Source of the DNA: Micromonospora haikouensis
Lineage (GTDB): Bacteria; Actinomycetota; Actinomycetes; Mycobacteriales; Micromonosporaceae
Length of the DNA stretch: 64,000 nucleotides
NCBI RefSeq assembly: GCF_900091595.1
Contig: NZ_FMCW01000006.1
Location: 124,001-188,000 of the forward strand
Direction: 5' to 3'
Shown piece by piece: positions 10,328-18,135 of this stretch. Each line of letters opens with the position of its first letter. Positions within the stretch are counted from its first letter, which is position 1. The notes beneath the pieces are model-generated. The model was not told where the DNA came from. It was given only the letters and a program-made list of their open reading frames with translations, and ran no database searches. The translations under genes were made by a program, and so were the position numbers.

Positions 10328-11709
10328 GGTCGGTCCTCCTCGTCCGGCGCCCGCCCGGGCACCGCACGCAACGCTAGCGCCAGCAGCGGCACCGTCGCGA
10401 TCGCGGCCAGCAGGGTCAGCGTCGGATACCCGGCGACCTGCATGACGAACCCGCTCAGCGCCCCGGCGGCGGCCCCCGCCAGGCCCATCGTCAGGTCGGA
10501 GAGCCCCTGCACGCTGGGCCGCACGTCGGCCGGCACCGACTCCGACAGCAGGGTGGAGCCGGCCACCATGGTCCCCGACCAGCCCAGCCCGAGCAGGACC
10601 AGACCGACCGAGAGGCCGGGCGTGTGGTGCCCGGAGGCGCCCGCCACCGCGCAGGCGACCAGCAGCACGGCCAGGCCGCCGAGGATCACCGGCCGCCGGC
10701 CGAGCCGGTCGGTGAGCCAGCCGACCACCGGGGAGAACGCGTACATGCCGGCGATGTGCAGGCTGAGCACCACCCCGACCACCCCGAGCACGGCGGAGTC
10801 GTCGTGGTATTCGCCGAGGCGTACCGGGGTCATCGACATCACCGCGACCATCACGAGGTGGCCGACCGCGACGGCGGCGATGCCGAGCCGGGCCGCCGGC
10901 CGCTCGCGGACCACCCGCCAGGCGGTCCGCATCCCCGCGCCGCGCCGCCGGTCCGCCGCCGGCCCGGCGGCCCTGCCGGCGGCGGCAGCAGCGGGAGCGG
11001 CGTCGGCAGCGACCTCGGCAGCAGGAGCGGCCTCGGGATCGGGAGCGGCAGCGGCCTCGGCGTCCGCCAGCCGGCGCGCGGTCAACAGCGGGTCGGGCCG
11101 CAACAGCACCAGCAGTACGCCGGCGGTGAGGGCGAACGCCACCGCGCTGAACGCGAACGGGCCGGCCAGCGACGGCAGTCCCCACCCCCGGGTGGTGCGG
11201 TCGGCCAGCGCGGCGAAGTTCGGCGCGGCCACCGCCCCGATCGTGGTGGCCCAGACGACCAGGGAGAGCTGGCGGCCCCGGCGGGCCGGCTCGGCGAGGT
11301 CCACGGCCGTGTAGCGGGCCTGGAGGTTGGCCGCCGAGCCCCCGCCGAACAGCAGCATGCCGAGGAAGAGCAGCGGCACCTGGCGGGTCGCCGCGGCGAC
11401 CACCACCAGCACGCCCCCGGCCGCCCCGACCAGGTACGCGGTGACCAGCCCCGGCCGGCGTCCGTGCCCCGTCATGATCCGGGTGACCGGGACGGCGAGC
11501 AACGCGCCGCCGACCACGGCGGCACTCTGCGCCAGGCCGGCGACCGCCGTGCCGGCGACCCGGGCGGCGAGCAGCGCGCCGACCGAGATGCCGATGGTGA
11601 CCCCGATGCCGCCGATGATCTGGGTCACGACGAGCAGCCGCAGCGTGCGGCGCTGGATCGGGGCGACGTCGACGCGGCCGGGGGCCGGCGCGGTGAGGTC
11701 GGTGGCCAT
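10318..11709 (-). CDS. MFS transporter
   Basis: This major facilitator superfamily protein of 463 residues has about twelve transmembrane segments and a central cytoplasmic loop rich in Ala, Asp and Pro (around residues 220-260). Loop motifs such as GRRPGLV after helix 2 and GWLTDRLGRRPVI after helix 8 are standard for drug-proton antiporters or sugar exporters. The ATG at 11709 follows GGAGCCACC. Its end overlaps the DUF3046 gene. Substrate cannot be told from sequence. The upstream gap to udgX holds a hairpin likely to end the udgX transcript. Confidence 0.85.
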   Translation of the reverse strand: MATDLTAPAPGRVDVAPIQRRTLRLLVVTQIIGGIGVTIGISVGALLAARVAGTAVAGLAQSAAVVGGALLAVPVTRIMTGHGRRPGLVTAYLVGAAGGVLVVVAAATRQVPLLFLGMLLFGGGSAANLQARYTAVDLAEPARRGRQLSLVVWATTIGAVAAPNFAALADRTTRGWGLPSLAGPFAFSAVAFALTAGVLLVLLRPDPLLTARRLADAEAAAAPDPEAAPAAEVAADAAPAAAAAGRAAGPAADRRRGAGMRTAWRVVRERPAARLGIAAVAVGHLVMVAVMSMTPVRLGEYHDDSAVLGVVGVVLSLHIAGMYAFSPVVGWLTDRLGRRPVILGGLAVLLVACAVAGASGHHTPGLSVGLVLLGLGWSGTMVAGSTLLSESVPADVRPSVQGLSDLTMGLAGAAAGALSGFVMQVAGYPTLTLLAAIATVPLLALALRAVPGRAPDEEDRPCG

Positions 11710-11782
11710 CGGTGGCTCCTCGGTGACGGCCGGGGCTCCGGCGGGGGTGCGGCTCGCCCCATCCTCACGCAACCCCCCGGAC

Positions 11783-11823
11783 CTTGGACAGTTGCGGTCC
11801 CGGCGCAACGACAACTGTCCAAG
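11783..11823. terminator. Hairpin between udgX and the MFS gene
   Basis: A perfect 12-base-pair inverted repeat (11783-11794 with 11812-11823, arms CTTGGACAGTTG) with a 17-base spacer that itself can form a small hairpin (GTTGCG/CGCAAC). It begins 19 bases after the udgX stop and is best read as that gene's terminator. Confidence 0.65.
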
Positions 11824-11841
11824 ATCGGAAGCCCTGGTGGG

Positions 11842-12546
11842 TCACGCTGCCAGGGCGGCAGCGGCGACCTTCAGGTCGGCGACCAGGCCGGCGTACGCGG
11901 TGTCCTGGTCGTCGGCGCGCAGCACCGCCGACGGGTGGATCGTGGCCAGGAGCCGGGCCGCCGGTGCGTCGGCGACCCCGCCGGCCGAGTCGACCGGCAC
12001 CCGGGCGAAGTCCTCCGGCCGCTCGGCCGACGCCGGCCAGGGCATCAGGGCGCCACGCTGCCGGGTGACCCGGAACGACGGGCCGAGCAGCGCCTTTGCC
12101 GCGGTCGCACCGAGCACCACGACGACCTCCGGGCGCAGCCGGGCGAACTCGGCCACCAGCCAGGGGCGGCACGCGGTGACGTGCACCCGGTCCGGGGTCT
12201 GGTGGATGCGCCGCTTGCCGCGCAGCTCGAAGCGGAAGTGCTTCACGGCGTTGGTGAGGTAGAGCCCCGTCGGGTCGAGCCCGGCGTCGTCGACCGCCCG
12301 GCGCAGCAGCCGACCGGCCGGGCCGACGAACGGCAGCCCCTTCTGGTCCTCCATGTCGCCGGGCTGCTCGCCGACCAGCACCACCCGGGCGTCGGCGCCG
12401 CCCCGGCCGAAGACCGTCTGGGTGGCGTCCCGGTGCAGCTCGCAGCCCCGGCAGCCGCCCGCGGCGGCGCGCAGCGCGTCGAGGGTGTCGGCCTGCGGCG
12501 GGATGAACTGCTGCGCACCGGGGGCGGTGTCGGTCTTGTCGGTCAT
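11842..12546 (-). CDS. udgX: UdgX-type uracil-DNA glycosylase
   Basis: This protein belongs to the uracil-DNA glycosylase superfamily and carries the marks of UdgX rather than of ordinary family 4: motif A is GEQPGD (residues 59-64) and the insert KRRIH (111-115) is present. In UdgX, as reported for Mycobacterium smegmatis, the His of KRRIH becomes covalently joined to the sugar at the excised uracil site. ATIHPS forms the other active-site motif. Cys32, Cys35 and Cys126 are the only cysteines and could bind an iron-sulfur cluster, with His103 a possible fourth ligand. The ATG at 12546 gives 234 residues. It stands alone between a MocR regulator and an MFS gene. Confidence 0.88.
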   Translation of the reverse strand: MTDKTDTAPGAQQFIPPQADTLDALRAAAGGCRGCELHRDATQTVFGRGGADARVVLVGEQPGDMEDQKGLPFVGPAGRLLRRAVDDAGLDPTGLYLTNAVKHFRFELRGKRRIHQTPDRVHVTACRPWLVAEFARLRPEVVVVLGATAAKALLGPSFRVTRQRGALMPWPASAERPEDFARVPVDSAGGVADAPAARLLATIHPSAVLRADDQDTAYAGLVADLKVAAAALAA

Positions 12547-12621
12547 GGCGACCTTTCTACCCGCCGTGGCCGCGCCCACGCGGGCACCCCCACCCGGCGC
12601 GCCCAGACCGGGGACAGCCCC

Positions 12622-13959
12622 TCAGGCGGTGAAGGCCGCCGGAGGGCCGGGGTGGACGGCCCTGGCCATCGCGTCGGCCAGGGCCGGGAGGTCGGCGGGG
12701 TCCAGCTGGCTGACCGTGACGCGCACGCCGGGGGCGGCGGCGATGCGGAACAGCGCGCCCGGGGCCACCGCCCAGCCGGCGTCGCGCAGGGCGGTGACGG
12801 CGCTGGTCTCGTCGGGCACCGGGAGCCAGACGTTGATGCCGGTGCGGCCGTGCCCGGCCAGCCCTCGCGCGGCCAGCGCGGCGAGCAGGTCGCCCCGGCG
12901 GCGCTCGTAGTCGGCGCCGGCCCGGTCGAAGAGGGCGGCCGTGGCCGGATCACACCAGAGGGCGAGCACGAGGCGTTGCAGCACGGTGGAGACCCAGCCG
13001 GCGCCGACGCGGGCCCGGCCGGCGACCCGGGCGACGGTGGCCTCGTCGCCGGCCAGCACGGCCAGCCGCAGGTCGGGCCCGTAGGGCTTGCTCACCGACC
13101 GGACGAAGGCCCACGCCCCGGTCACCCCGGCGAGCGGGTGCAGCGGTACGCGGGCCAGCTCGGCGGCGTGGTCGTCCTCGATCAGCAGCAGGTCCTCGCG
13201 GCCGGCGAGGAGGGCGCGCAGCGCGGCGGCCCGGTCGGCGGAGACGGCCGCCCCGGTCGGGTTCTGCGCCCGGCTGGTCACGACCAGGGCGCGGGCCCCG
13301 GCAGCCAGCGCGGCGCGTACGCCGGCCTCGATCGGGCCCTCGTCGTCCACCGGCACCCCGATCGGGCGCAGCCCCAGGGCGGCGACCAGGTCGAGGAGGT
13401 TGGCCCAGCCCGGGTCCTCGACGGCGACCGCGTCGCCGGGGCGCAGGTGGGCGGCGAGCAGCCGCTCGATGCCGTCGAGCGCCCCGCCGGTGACCGTGAC
13501 GTCGGCGGCGGGCACCCCGTCGGCGGCGAGCCGCTCCCGGGCCGCGTCGGCCAGCTCGGGCAGGACGCCGGCCGACGCGTACCCGATGGGGGTGTCGAAG
13601 TCGGCGGCGAGGGCGGCCAGGTGCGGGCCGAGCGGCGGGAGCAGCCGGGTGTCGGGCTCGCCGAGGGACAGGTCGCGGACGCCGGGCGCGGTGCTCGGGC
13701 GCAGCGCGCGGCGGGTGGCGACCGGCGGGCGGGGGCGGACCCGGGTGCCGTGCCGGCCGGCGGTGGCGAGCAGGCCGCGCTGGCGCAGGTCCTGGTAGGA
13801 GCGGGCCACCGTGGCCGGGCTGACGCCCAGCTCGGCGGCGAGGGCCCGCACCGGGGGCAGGGCGGCCCCGGCGGGCAGGTCGCCGATGCGGACGCCCGAC
13901 TCGATGCTGGCGGAGATCTCGGCGGCCGTCCGGCCGGTGACCTGATAGCGTGCTGACAC
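12622..13959 (-). CDS. MocR-type GntR/aminotransferase regulator
   Basis: This 445-residue regulator joins an N-terminal GntR winged helix (SPATVARSYQDLRQRGLL is the recognition helix region, about residues 47-64) to a class I aminotransferase-like domain that binds PLP. The likely PLP lysine is in RSVSKPYGPDLRL. MocR proteins such as PdxR and GabR sense PLP or amines and usually control a divergent gene. Here the divergent neighbour is a split-barrel/GNAT fusion, and the shared 38-base gap contains a clear inverted repeat overlapping this gene's GTG start. A -10-like TACAAT lies 9 bases before the GTG, suggesting a leaderless, self-regulated transcript. Confidence 0.85.
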   Translation of the reverse strand: MSARYQVTGRTAAEISASIESGVRIGDLPAGAALPPVRALAAELGVSPATVARSYQDLRQRGLLATAGRHGTRVRPRPPVATRRALRPSTAPGVRDLSLGEPDTRLLPPLGPHLAALAADFDTPIGYASAGVLPELADAARERLAADGVPAADVTVTGGALDGIERLLAAHLRPGDAVAVEDPGWANLLDLVAALGLRPIGVPVDDEGPIEAGVRAALAAGARALVVTSRAQNPTGAAVSADRAAALRALLAGREDLLLIEDDHAAELARVPLHPLAGVTGAWAFVRSVSKPYGPDLRLAVLAGDEATVARVAGRARVGAGWVSTVLQRLVLALWCDPATAALFDRAGADYERRRGDLLAALAARGLAGHGRTGINVWLPVPDETSAVTALRDAGWAVAPGALFRIAAAPGVRVTVSQLDPADLPALADAMARAVHPGPPAAFTA

Positions 13960-13981
13960 AATTCGAGGATTGTACTAGCAC
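13950..13981. promoter_or_regulatory. Operator and divergent promoters of the MocR regulator
   Basis: An interrupted inverted repeat: GTGCT-N3-ACAAT (13950-13962) and ATTGT-N3-AGCAC (13969-13981) around a 6-base centre. It covers the GTG start of the regulator. On the + strand CTGACA (13953-13958) and TAGCAC (13976-13981) are 17 bases apart and can serve the fusion gene; on the - strand TACAAT (13968-13973) can serve the regulator. Confidence 0.6.
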
Positions 13982-13997
13982 GAAAGCGGGTCCTCGC

Positions 13998-15242
13998 ATG
14001 TATCCACCCACCCCCCGGACCACCGCCACCCGCAGCCGCGACCGGATGAGCTACGACCGGGCCGCCGCGCACGCCGTGCTCGACGAGGCGTACCACTGCG
14101 CGCTCGCGTTCACGGTCGACGGCGAGCCCCGGGTGCTGCCCACCCTGCACGTCCGCGTCGGCGACACGCTCTACCTGCACGGCTCCACCGGCAGCCGGCC
14201 GCTGCTCGCCGCCCGGGGCGACGGCCTGCCCGTCTGCGTGGCGGTCACCCTGCTCGACGGGCTGATCTTCGGCCGCTCCCAGTTCCACCACAGCGCCAAC
14301 TACCGGTCGGTGGTCGCGCACGGCACCGCGCACCTGGTCACCGACGCCGGGGAGAAGTCGGCCGTGCTGACCGCCCTGGTGGAGAAGGCCGCCGCCGGGC
14401 GCAGCGCCGACAGCCGCCCGCCCAGCCGCCGCGAACTCGCCGAGACCGCCGTGCTGGCGCTGCCGCTGCGCGAGGTCTCCGTCCGCACCCGCACCGGCGG
14501 CGTACGCGACGAACCCGGCGACCACGACCTGCCGCACTGGGCCGGGGTGCTGCCGCTGCGGCTGACCGCCGGGCGGCCCGAGCCCGACGTGGGCGTGGCC
14601 GCGCCGCTGCCGGCGTACCTGCGGCCGGACCGCTCGCCCTGGCTGGAGCCGGCCGTGCTGCGGGGCGCGCACGTCGTCCTCGAACCGCTGGACCTCGCGC
14701 ACGCCGACGAGCTGCACGCCGCCACCGCCGATCCGCAGGTGTGGCAGCACCTGGGCAGCCACCGACCCGCCGAGCCGGCCGGCACGGCCGAGACGATCCG
14801 GGCCGCCCTCGACGCCCACCACCGCGGGGAGCGGGTGCCGTGGGTGCAGCGCTGCGCCGTCACCGGGGCGGTCGTCGGCAGCACGTCGTACTACGAGGTC
14901 GACCCCGACCGCCGGGCGGTCGCCATCGGCTACACCTACCTGGGCCGGCCCTGGTGGCGCACCGGCGTCAACACCGAGGCGAAGCTGCTGCTGCTCACCC
15001 GCGCCTTCGAGGAGTTGGGCGCGGTGCGGGTGGTCTGGCACACCGACATCCGCAACGAACGCTCCCAGCGGGCCATCGAGCGGCTCGGCGCCACCCGCGA
15101 GGGGGTGCTGCGCCGGCACCGGCTGCGCCCCGACGGCACCTGGCGGGACACCGTGCAGTATTCGCTGACCGACGAGGAGTGGCCGAACGCACAGGCCAGG
15201 CTGCGGGAACGGCTTCGCCCCGGCCCGGTGCCGGCGCGATGA
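13998..15242 (+). CDS. Pyridoxamine-oxidase-like split barrel fused to GNAT acetyltransferase
   Basis: This is a 414-residue two-domain protein. The N-terminal half (about 20-215) is a flavin-binding split barrel of the pyridoxamine 5'-phosphate oxidase-like type, with LAFTVDGEPRVLPTLHVRVG and LHGSTGSRPL. The C-terminal half (about 220-405) is a GNAT N-acetyltransferase of the RimJ/RimL type, with YLGRPWWRTGVNTEAK at the acetyl-CoA site and NERSQRAIERLGATREG. It probably modifies a small amine or peptide. The ATG at 13998 is close to a promoter inside the MocR operator, and its stop overlaps the LysE gene (ATGA). The operon of regulator, flavin/acetyl enzyme and exporter suggests detoxification or amino-compound export. 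Domain calls are firm, substrate unknown. Confidence 0.8.
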   Translation: MYPPTPRTTATRSRDRMSYDRAAAHAVLDEAYHCALAFTVDGEPRVLPTLHVRVGDTLYLHGSTGSRPLLAARGDGLPVCVAVTLLDGLIFGRSQFHHSANYRSVVAHGTAHLVTDAGEKSAVLTALVEKAAAGRSADSRPPSRRELAETAVLALPLREVSVRTRTGGVRDEPGDHDLPHWAGVLPLRLTAGRPEPDVGVAAPLPAYLRPDRSPWLEPAVLRGAHVVLEPLDLAHADELHAATADPQVWQHLGSHRPAEPAGTAETIRAALDAHHRGERVPWVQRCAVTGAVVGSTSYYEVDPDRRAVAIGYTYLGRPWWRTGVNTEAKLLLLTRAFEELGAVRVVWHTDIRNERSQRAIERLGATREGVLRRHRLRPDGTWRDTVQYSLTDEEWPNAQARLRERLRPGPVPAR

Positions 15243-15907
15243 TGTCGGGCGTGCTGGGCATCACCGACATCTGGACGTACGTGCTGGGGACCGTGGCGAT
15301 CGTGCTGCTCCCCGGCCCCAACTCGCTCTTCGTGCTCTCCACCGCCGCCAAGCGCGGGGTACGCGCCGGCTACCGGGCCGCCGGTGGGGTCTTCCTCGGC
15401 GACGCGGCGCTGATGACGCTCTCCGCGGCCGGGGTGGCGTCGCTGCTCAAGGCGTACCCGCCGCTGTTCCTTGTGGTGAAGTACGCGGGCGCGGCGTACC
15501 TCGGGTGGGTCGGGCTGACCATGCTGCGCGGCGCGTGGCGGCGCTGGCGGGACCGCAACGACCCCGCCACGCCGCGCCTGATCGACGCCGCCGAGCCGGC
15601 GGAGCTGCGCAGCCCGTTCCGGCGGGCGCTGGTGATCAGCCTGCTCAACCCGAAGGCGATCCTGTTCTTCGTGTCGTTCTTCATCCAGTTCGTCGACCCC
15701 GGGTACACCTGGCCGGCGCTGTCGTTCCTGCTGCTCGGGCTGATCGCCCAGGTCACCAGCGCGCTGTACCTGACCGCGCTGATCTTCGCGGGCACGTTCC
15801 TGGCGGCGCAGTTCCGGCAGCGGCGGCGGCTGGCCGCCGGGGCGACCACCGGCGTGGCGGCGGTCTTCCTCGGCTTCAGCATCAAGCTCGCCACCGCCTC
15901 GGTGTAA
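15239..15907 (+). CDS. LysE family amino acid exporter (LeuE-like)
   Basis: This 222-residue membrane protein has about six helices and belongs to the LysE/RhtB exporters. TYVLGTVAIVLLPGPNSLFV near the start is the family signature, and SLLNPKAILFFVSFF the second conserved helix. It most resembles the LeuE (YeaS) group. The ATG at 15239 overlaps the stop of the GNAT fusion gene, so the pair is translationally coupled and likely controlled by the MocR regulator. Its TAA stop directly abuts an interspersed repeat that can act as terminator. Confidence 0.88.
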   Translation: MMSGVLGITDIWTYVLGTVAIVLLPGPNSLFVLSTAAKRGVRAGYRAAGGVFLGDAALMTLSAAGVASLLKAYPPLFLVVKYAGAAYLGWVGLTMLRGAWRRWRDRNDPATPRLIDAAEPAELRSPFRRALVISLLNPKAILFFVSFFIQFVDPGYTWPALSFLLLGLIAQVTSALYLTALIFAGTFLAAQFRQRRRLAAGATTGVAAVFLGFSIKLATASV

Positions 15908-15954
15908 GGAAGGGCCCCTTGTTAACGCATACGGTATAGAAGGGTCCCCTTCTT
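15906..15954 (+). repeat. Interspersed AAGGGCCCCTTGTTAAC repeat, copy A
   Basis: Copy A begins at the TAA of the LysE gene and reads AAGGAAGGGCCCC, TTGTTAACGCATACGG, then AGAAGGGTCCCCTTCTT. It contains the palindrome GTTAAC and near-palindromic AAGGGCCCCTT halves able to pair. Two more copies are near 19.7 kb. Confidence 0.85.
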
Positions 15955-15998
15955 GCCGCGCCCCCGGCGCACGCGGCGCACGGCAGGCACGGCAGGCG

Positions 15999-16928
15999 TC
16001 ACGTGCCGTCGCCGCCTCCGCCGCCCCCGCCGATGCCCGCGCCACCGGCGGTGCCACCGAGGCCGTAGCCGGGGCGGACCGGCTGGTCCGGGGGCCGACT
16101 GACGTGCGCCGACTCGGTGATCCGGGCCGACCAGTCGGCGTGCGACGCTGCGGCGGCGTGCCGGTTGATCGCGTGGCGCAGCCAGCCGTCGACCACCGCG
16201 ACCCAGTCCACCCGCTCCGCGCCCGCGTGCCAGACCCGGAACCGGCTGATGCTCTGGTGGGTGACGCCGGCCAGGGAGAGCCGGCGGTCGGCCCACAGGA
16301 GCACCTCCAGGCCCGCCGCGTTCGCCACGAAGATCACCTCCAGCTCGGTGATCGGGCCGGCGTACAGCGGGGCCACCCACCAGCCGAGCCGCTGGTGCAG
16401 CGGGAGCGCCTGCTCCACCCCGGGCAGCCGGCCGTCGACCAGGCCGGCCTGGCGCATGCTGAAGCCGAGCGCGTCCAGCGCGGCGAGGACGTGCTGCTGG
16501 GTCGGCAGGGGATGCACGAAGATCGGCACCAGCGCGCCCTGCTCCAGGTCCACGTCGAGGGACGCCTCCGTGCGCAGCCCCATCCGCAGGCTCATCAGCG
16601 GCACCCCGCCGAAGATCGTCACCGGGGTCTCCCAGGGCAGCGGCACGGCGAAGTCGACCGCCCGCCGCCGCCCGGCCGGCACCACGAACGCGCCCGCGAT
16701 CGTCACCTGGTGAAACTGGACGAGCCGCCGCGGCGCGCCCGGGTCGTCCGGCTCGACCTGAGTGACCAGGCCGAGCCGCAGCCGCCGGACCGGCACGTCG
16801 TCCGGCCCGGCGCGCAGGGTGACCCGGCCGGGCAGCCGCAGCCCGGGACGGGTGCTCGGGTTGGGCAGCGTGGTCCGCACCGACAGCCCGGTCCAGCCGG
16901 ACTCCGGCGACACCCCGGTCAGCCGCAC
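15999..16928 (-). CDS. Spo0M-like sporulation-control protein
   Basis: This protein matches the Spo0M/SpoOM family, which has an arrestin-like N-terminal fold and in Bacillus affects sporulation. The 309-residue product has PWETPVTIFGGVPL in the middle, a region with VHPLPTQQHVLAALDALGF, and a Gly-rich C-terminal tail (GGTAGGAGIGGGG). No signal peptide. The GTG at 16928 is preceded by GGAGGAAGCG, an excellent ribosome site. In sporulating actinobacteria a role in morphology or stress is possible, but nothing here proves it. It is a single gene, convergent with the LysE gene across the repeat. Confidence 0.8.
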   Translation of the reverse strand: MRLTGVSPESGWTGLSVRTTLPNPSTRPGLRLPGRVTLRAGPDDVPVRRLRLGLVTQVEPDDPGAPRRLVQFHQVTIAGAFVVPAGRRRAVDFAVPLPWETPVTIFGGVPLMSLRMGLRTEASLDVDLEQGALVPIFVHPLPTQQHVLAALDALGFSMRQAGLVDGRLPGVEQALPLHQRLGWWVAPLYAGPITELEVIFVANAAGLEVLLWADRRLSLAGVTHQSISRFRVWHAGAERVDWVAVVDGWLRHAINRHAAAASHADWSARITESAHVSRPPDQPVRPGYGLGGTAGGAGIGGGGGGGDGT

Positions 16929-17067
16929 GGCGCTTCCTCCGTACCCCCTCGGTGGTGGCACGGCTTTCCCCGCCGGCGGCCGGACAGTCCTGCCCGCCCC
17001 GCGCGGACGCCGGGGCCGACCCGGTGGTGCCGGGCCGGCCGCAGGCGTCGACGGGCGGCAGAGGGCG

Positions 17068-18135
17068 TCAGCGCATCCGGCGGCCCCGGGGCACCGGGTC
17101 GGTCTCGTCGTCGAACTCGCCGATGACCTCCTCCAGCAGGTCCTCCAGCGCCACGAAACCGATCGGGCGGGTCGGGCCGCCGCCGTTGCGGACCAGGGCG
17201 AGCTGGGCCCGCCGGCCCTTCATCGCGGTCACGGCCTCCGTCACCGACGCGGACGCCGGCAGCGTGAACGCGTCGGTCATCAGCTCCCCGGCGGTCGCCG
17301 CCCGGCCCCTCGTGGTGACCCGCACGGCCTCCCGCACGTGCACCAGGCCGCACACCTCGCCGCCGGCGTCCAGCACGGCCAGCCGGGACCGGCCGCTGTC
17401 GCGGGAGACCTGCTCGACCCGCTCGGCCGGGTCCTCCCGGCCCACCGTGACGATCCGGTCGAAGGGCTCCATCACCTGGGCGACCGTGGTGCCCTGCAGC
17501 TCCAGCATGCTGGTGAGCATCCGGTGCTGCTCCGCGCCGAGCAGCCCGTGCTCGCGGGACTGCTCCAGCAGGATCCGCAGCTCGTCGGGGCCGTGCACCT
17601 GGGCGAGCTGGTCCTGCGGGCGCACCCGCACCAGCCGCAGCATCGCGTTGGCCAGCGCGTTCAGCGCCGACAGCACCGGCCGCGCCACCCGGGCGAAGGC
17701 CCGGAACGGCAGCGCCAGCAGGGTCGCCGACCGCTCCGCGTCGGTGATCGCCCACGACTTCGGGGCCATCTCGCCGACCACCAGGTGCAGGAAGGTGACC
17801 AGGCCGAGGGCGAAGACCAGCGCCACGACGTGGCTCGCCGCGGCCGGCAGCCCCACGGCGTGCAGCAGCGGGCTGAGCAGGTGCTCGATCGCCGGCTCGG
17901 CCAGCGCGCCGAGGCCCAGGGTGCACAGCGTGATGCCGAGCTGCGCGCCGGCCAGCATCAGGGACAGCTCGCGTACGCCGTCCAGCGCCGCGCGGGCCCC
18001 CCGGCCGCCGCCGGTCGCGACGGCCTGCTCCAGCCGGTACCGCTTGCTGGCCACCAGCGCGAACTCGGCGGCCACGAAGAACCCGTTCAGCGCCAGCAGC
18101 ACGACGGAGACGACGAGGGCGACACCGGGGCTCAT
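17068..18135 (-). CDS. CNNM/CBS-domain membrane protein, second of pair
   Basis: This 355-residue protein has an N-terminal DUF21 (CNNM) transmembrane domain with three or four helices (VVSVVLLALNGFFVAAEFAL; AGAQLGITLCTLGLGALAEP; LHLVVGEMAPKSWAI) followed by a CBS pair (about residues 200-330). It lacks the C-terminal CorC/HlyC domain of its partner. CNNM proteins are linked to magnesium or cobalt efflux and often annotated 'hemolysin'. The ATG at 18135 overlaps the stop of the preceding gene, so the two are coupled and probably form a heteromer. Confidence 0.85.
   Translation of the reverse strand: MSPGVALVVSVVLLALNGFFVAAEFALVASKRYRLEQAVATGGGRGARAALDGVRELSLMLAGAQLGITLCTLGLGALAEPAIEHLLSPLLHAVGLPAAASHVVALVFALGLVTFLHLVVGEMAPKSWAITDAERSATLLALPFRAFARVARPVLSALNALANAMLRLVRVRPQDQLAQVHGPDELRILLEQSREHGLLGAEQHRMLTSMLELQGTTVAQVMEPFDRIVTVGREDPAERVEQVSRDSGRSRLAVLDAGGEVCGLVHVREAVRVTTRGRAATAGELMTDAFTLPASASVTEAVTAMKGRRAQLALVRNGGGPTRPIGFVALEDLLEEVIGEFDDETDPVPRGRRMR

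Noticed and set aside
10624..13956. A 1110-codon ORF on the + strand
   Set aside because: It is antisense to the MFS gene, udgX and the MocR regulator and consists of low-complexity Arg/Gly/Pro sequence.
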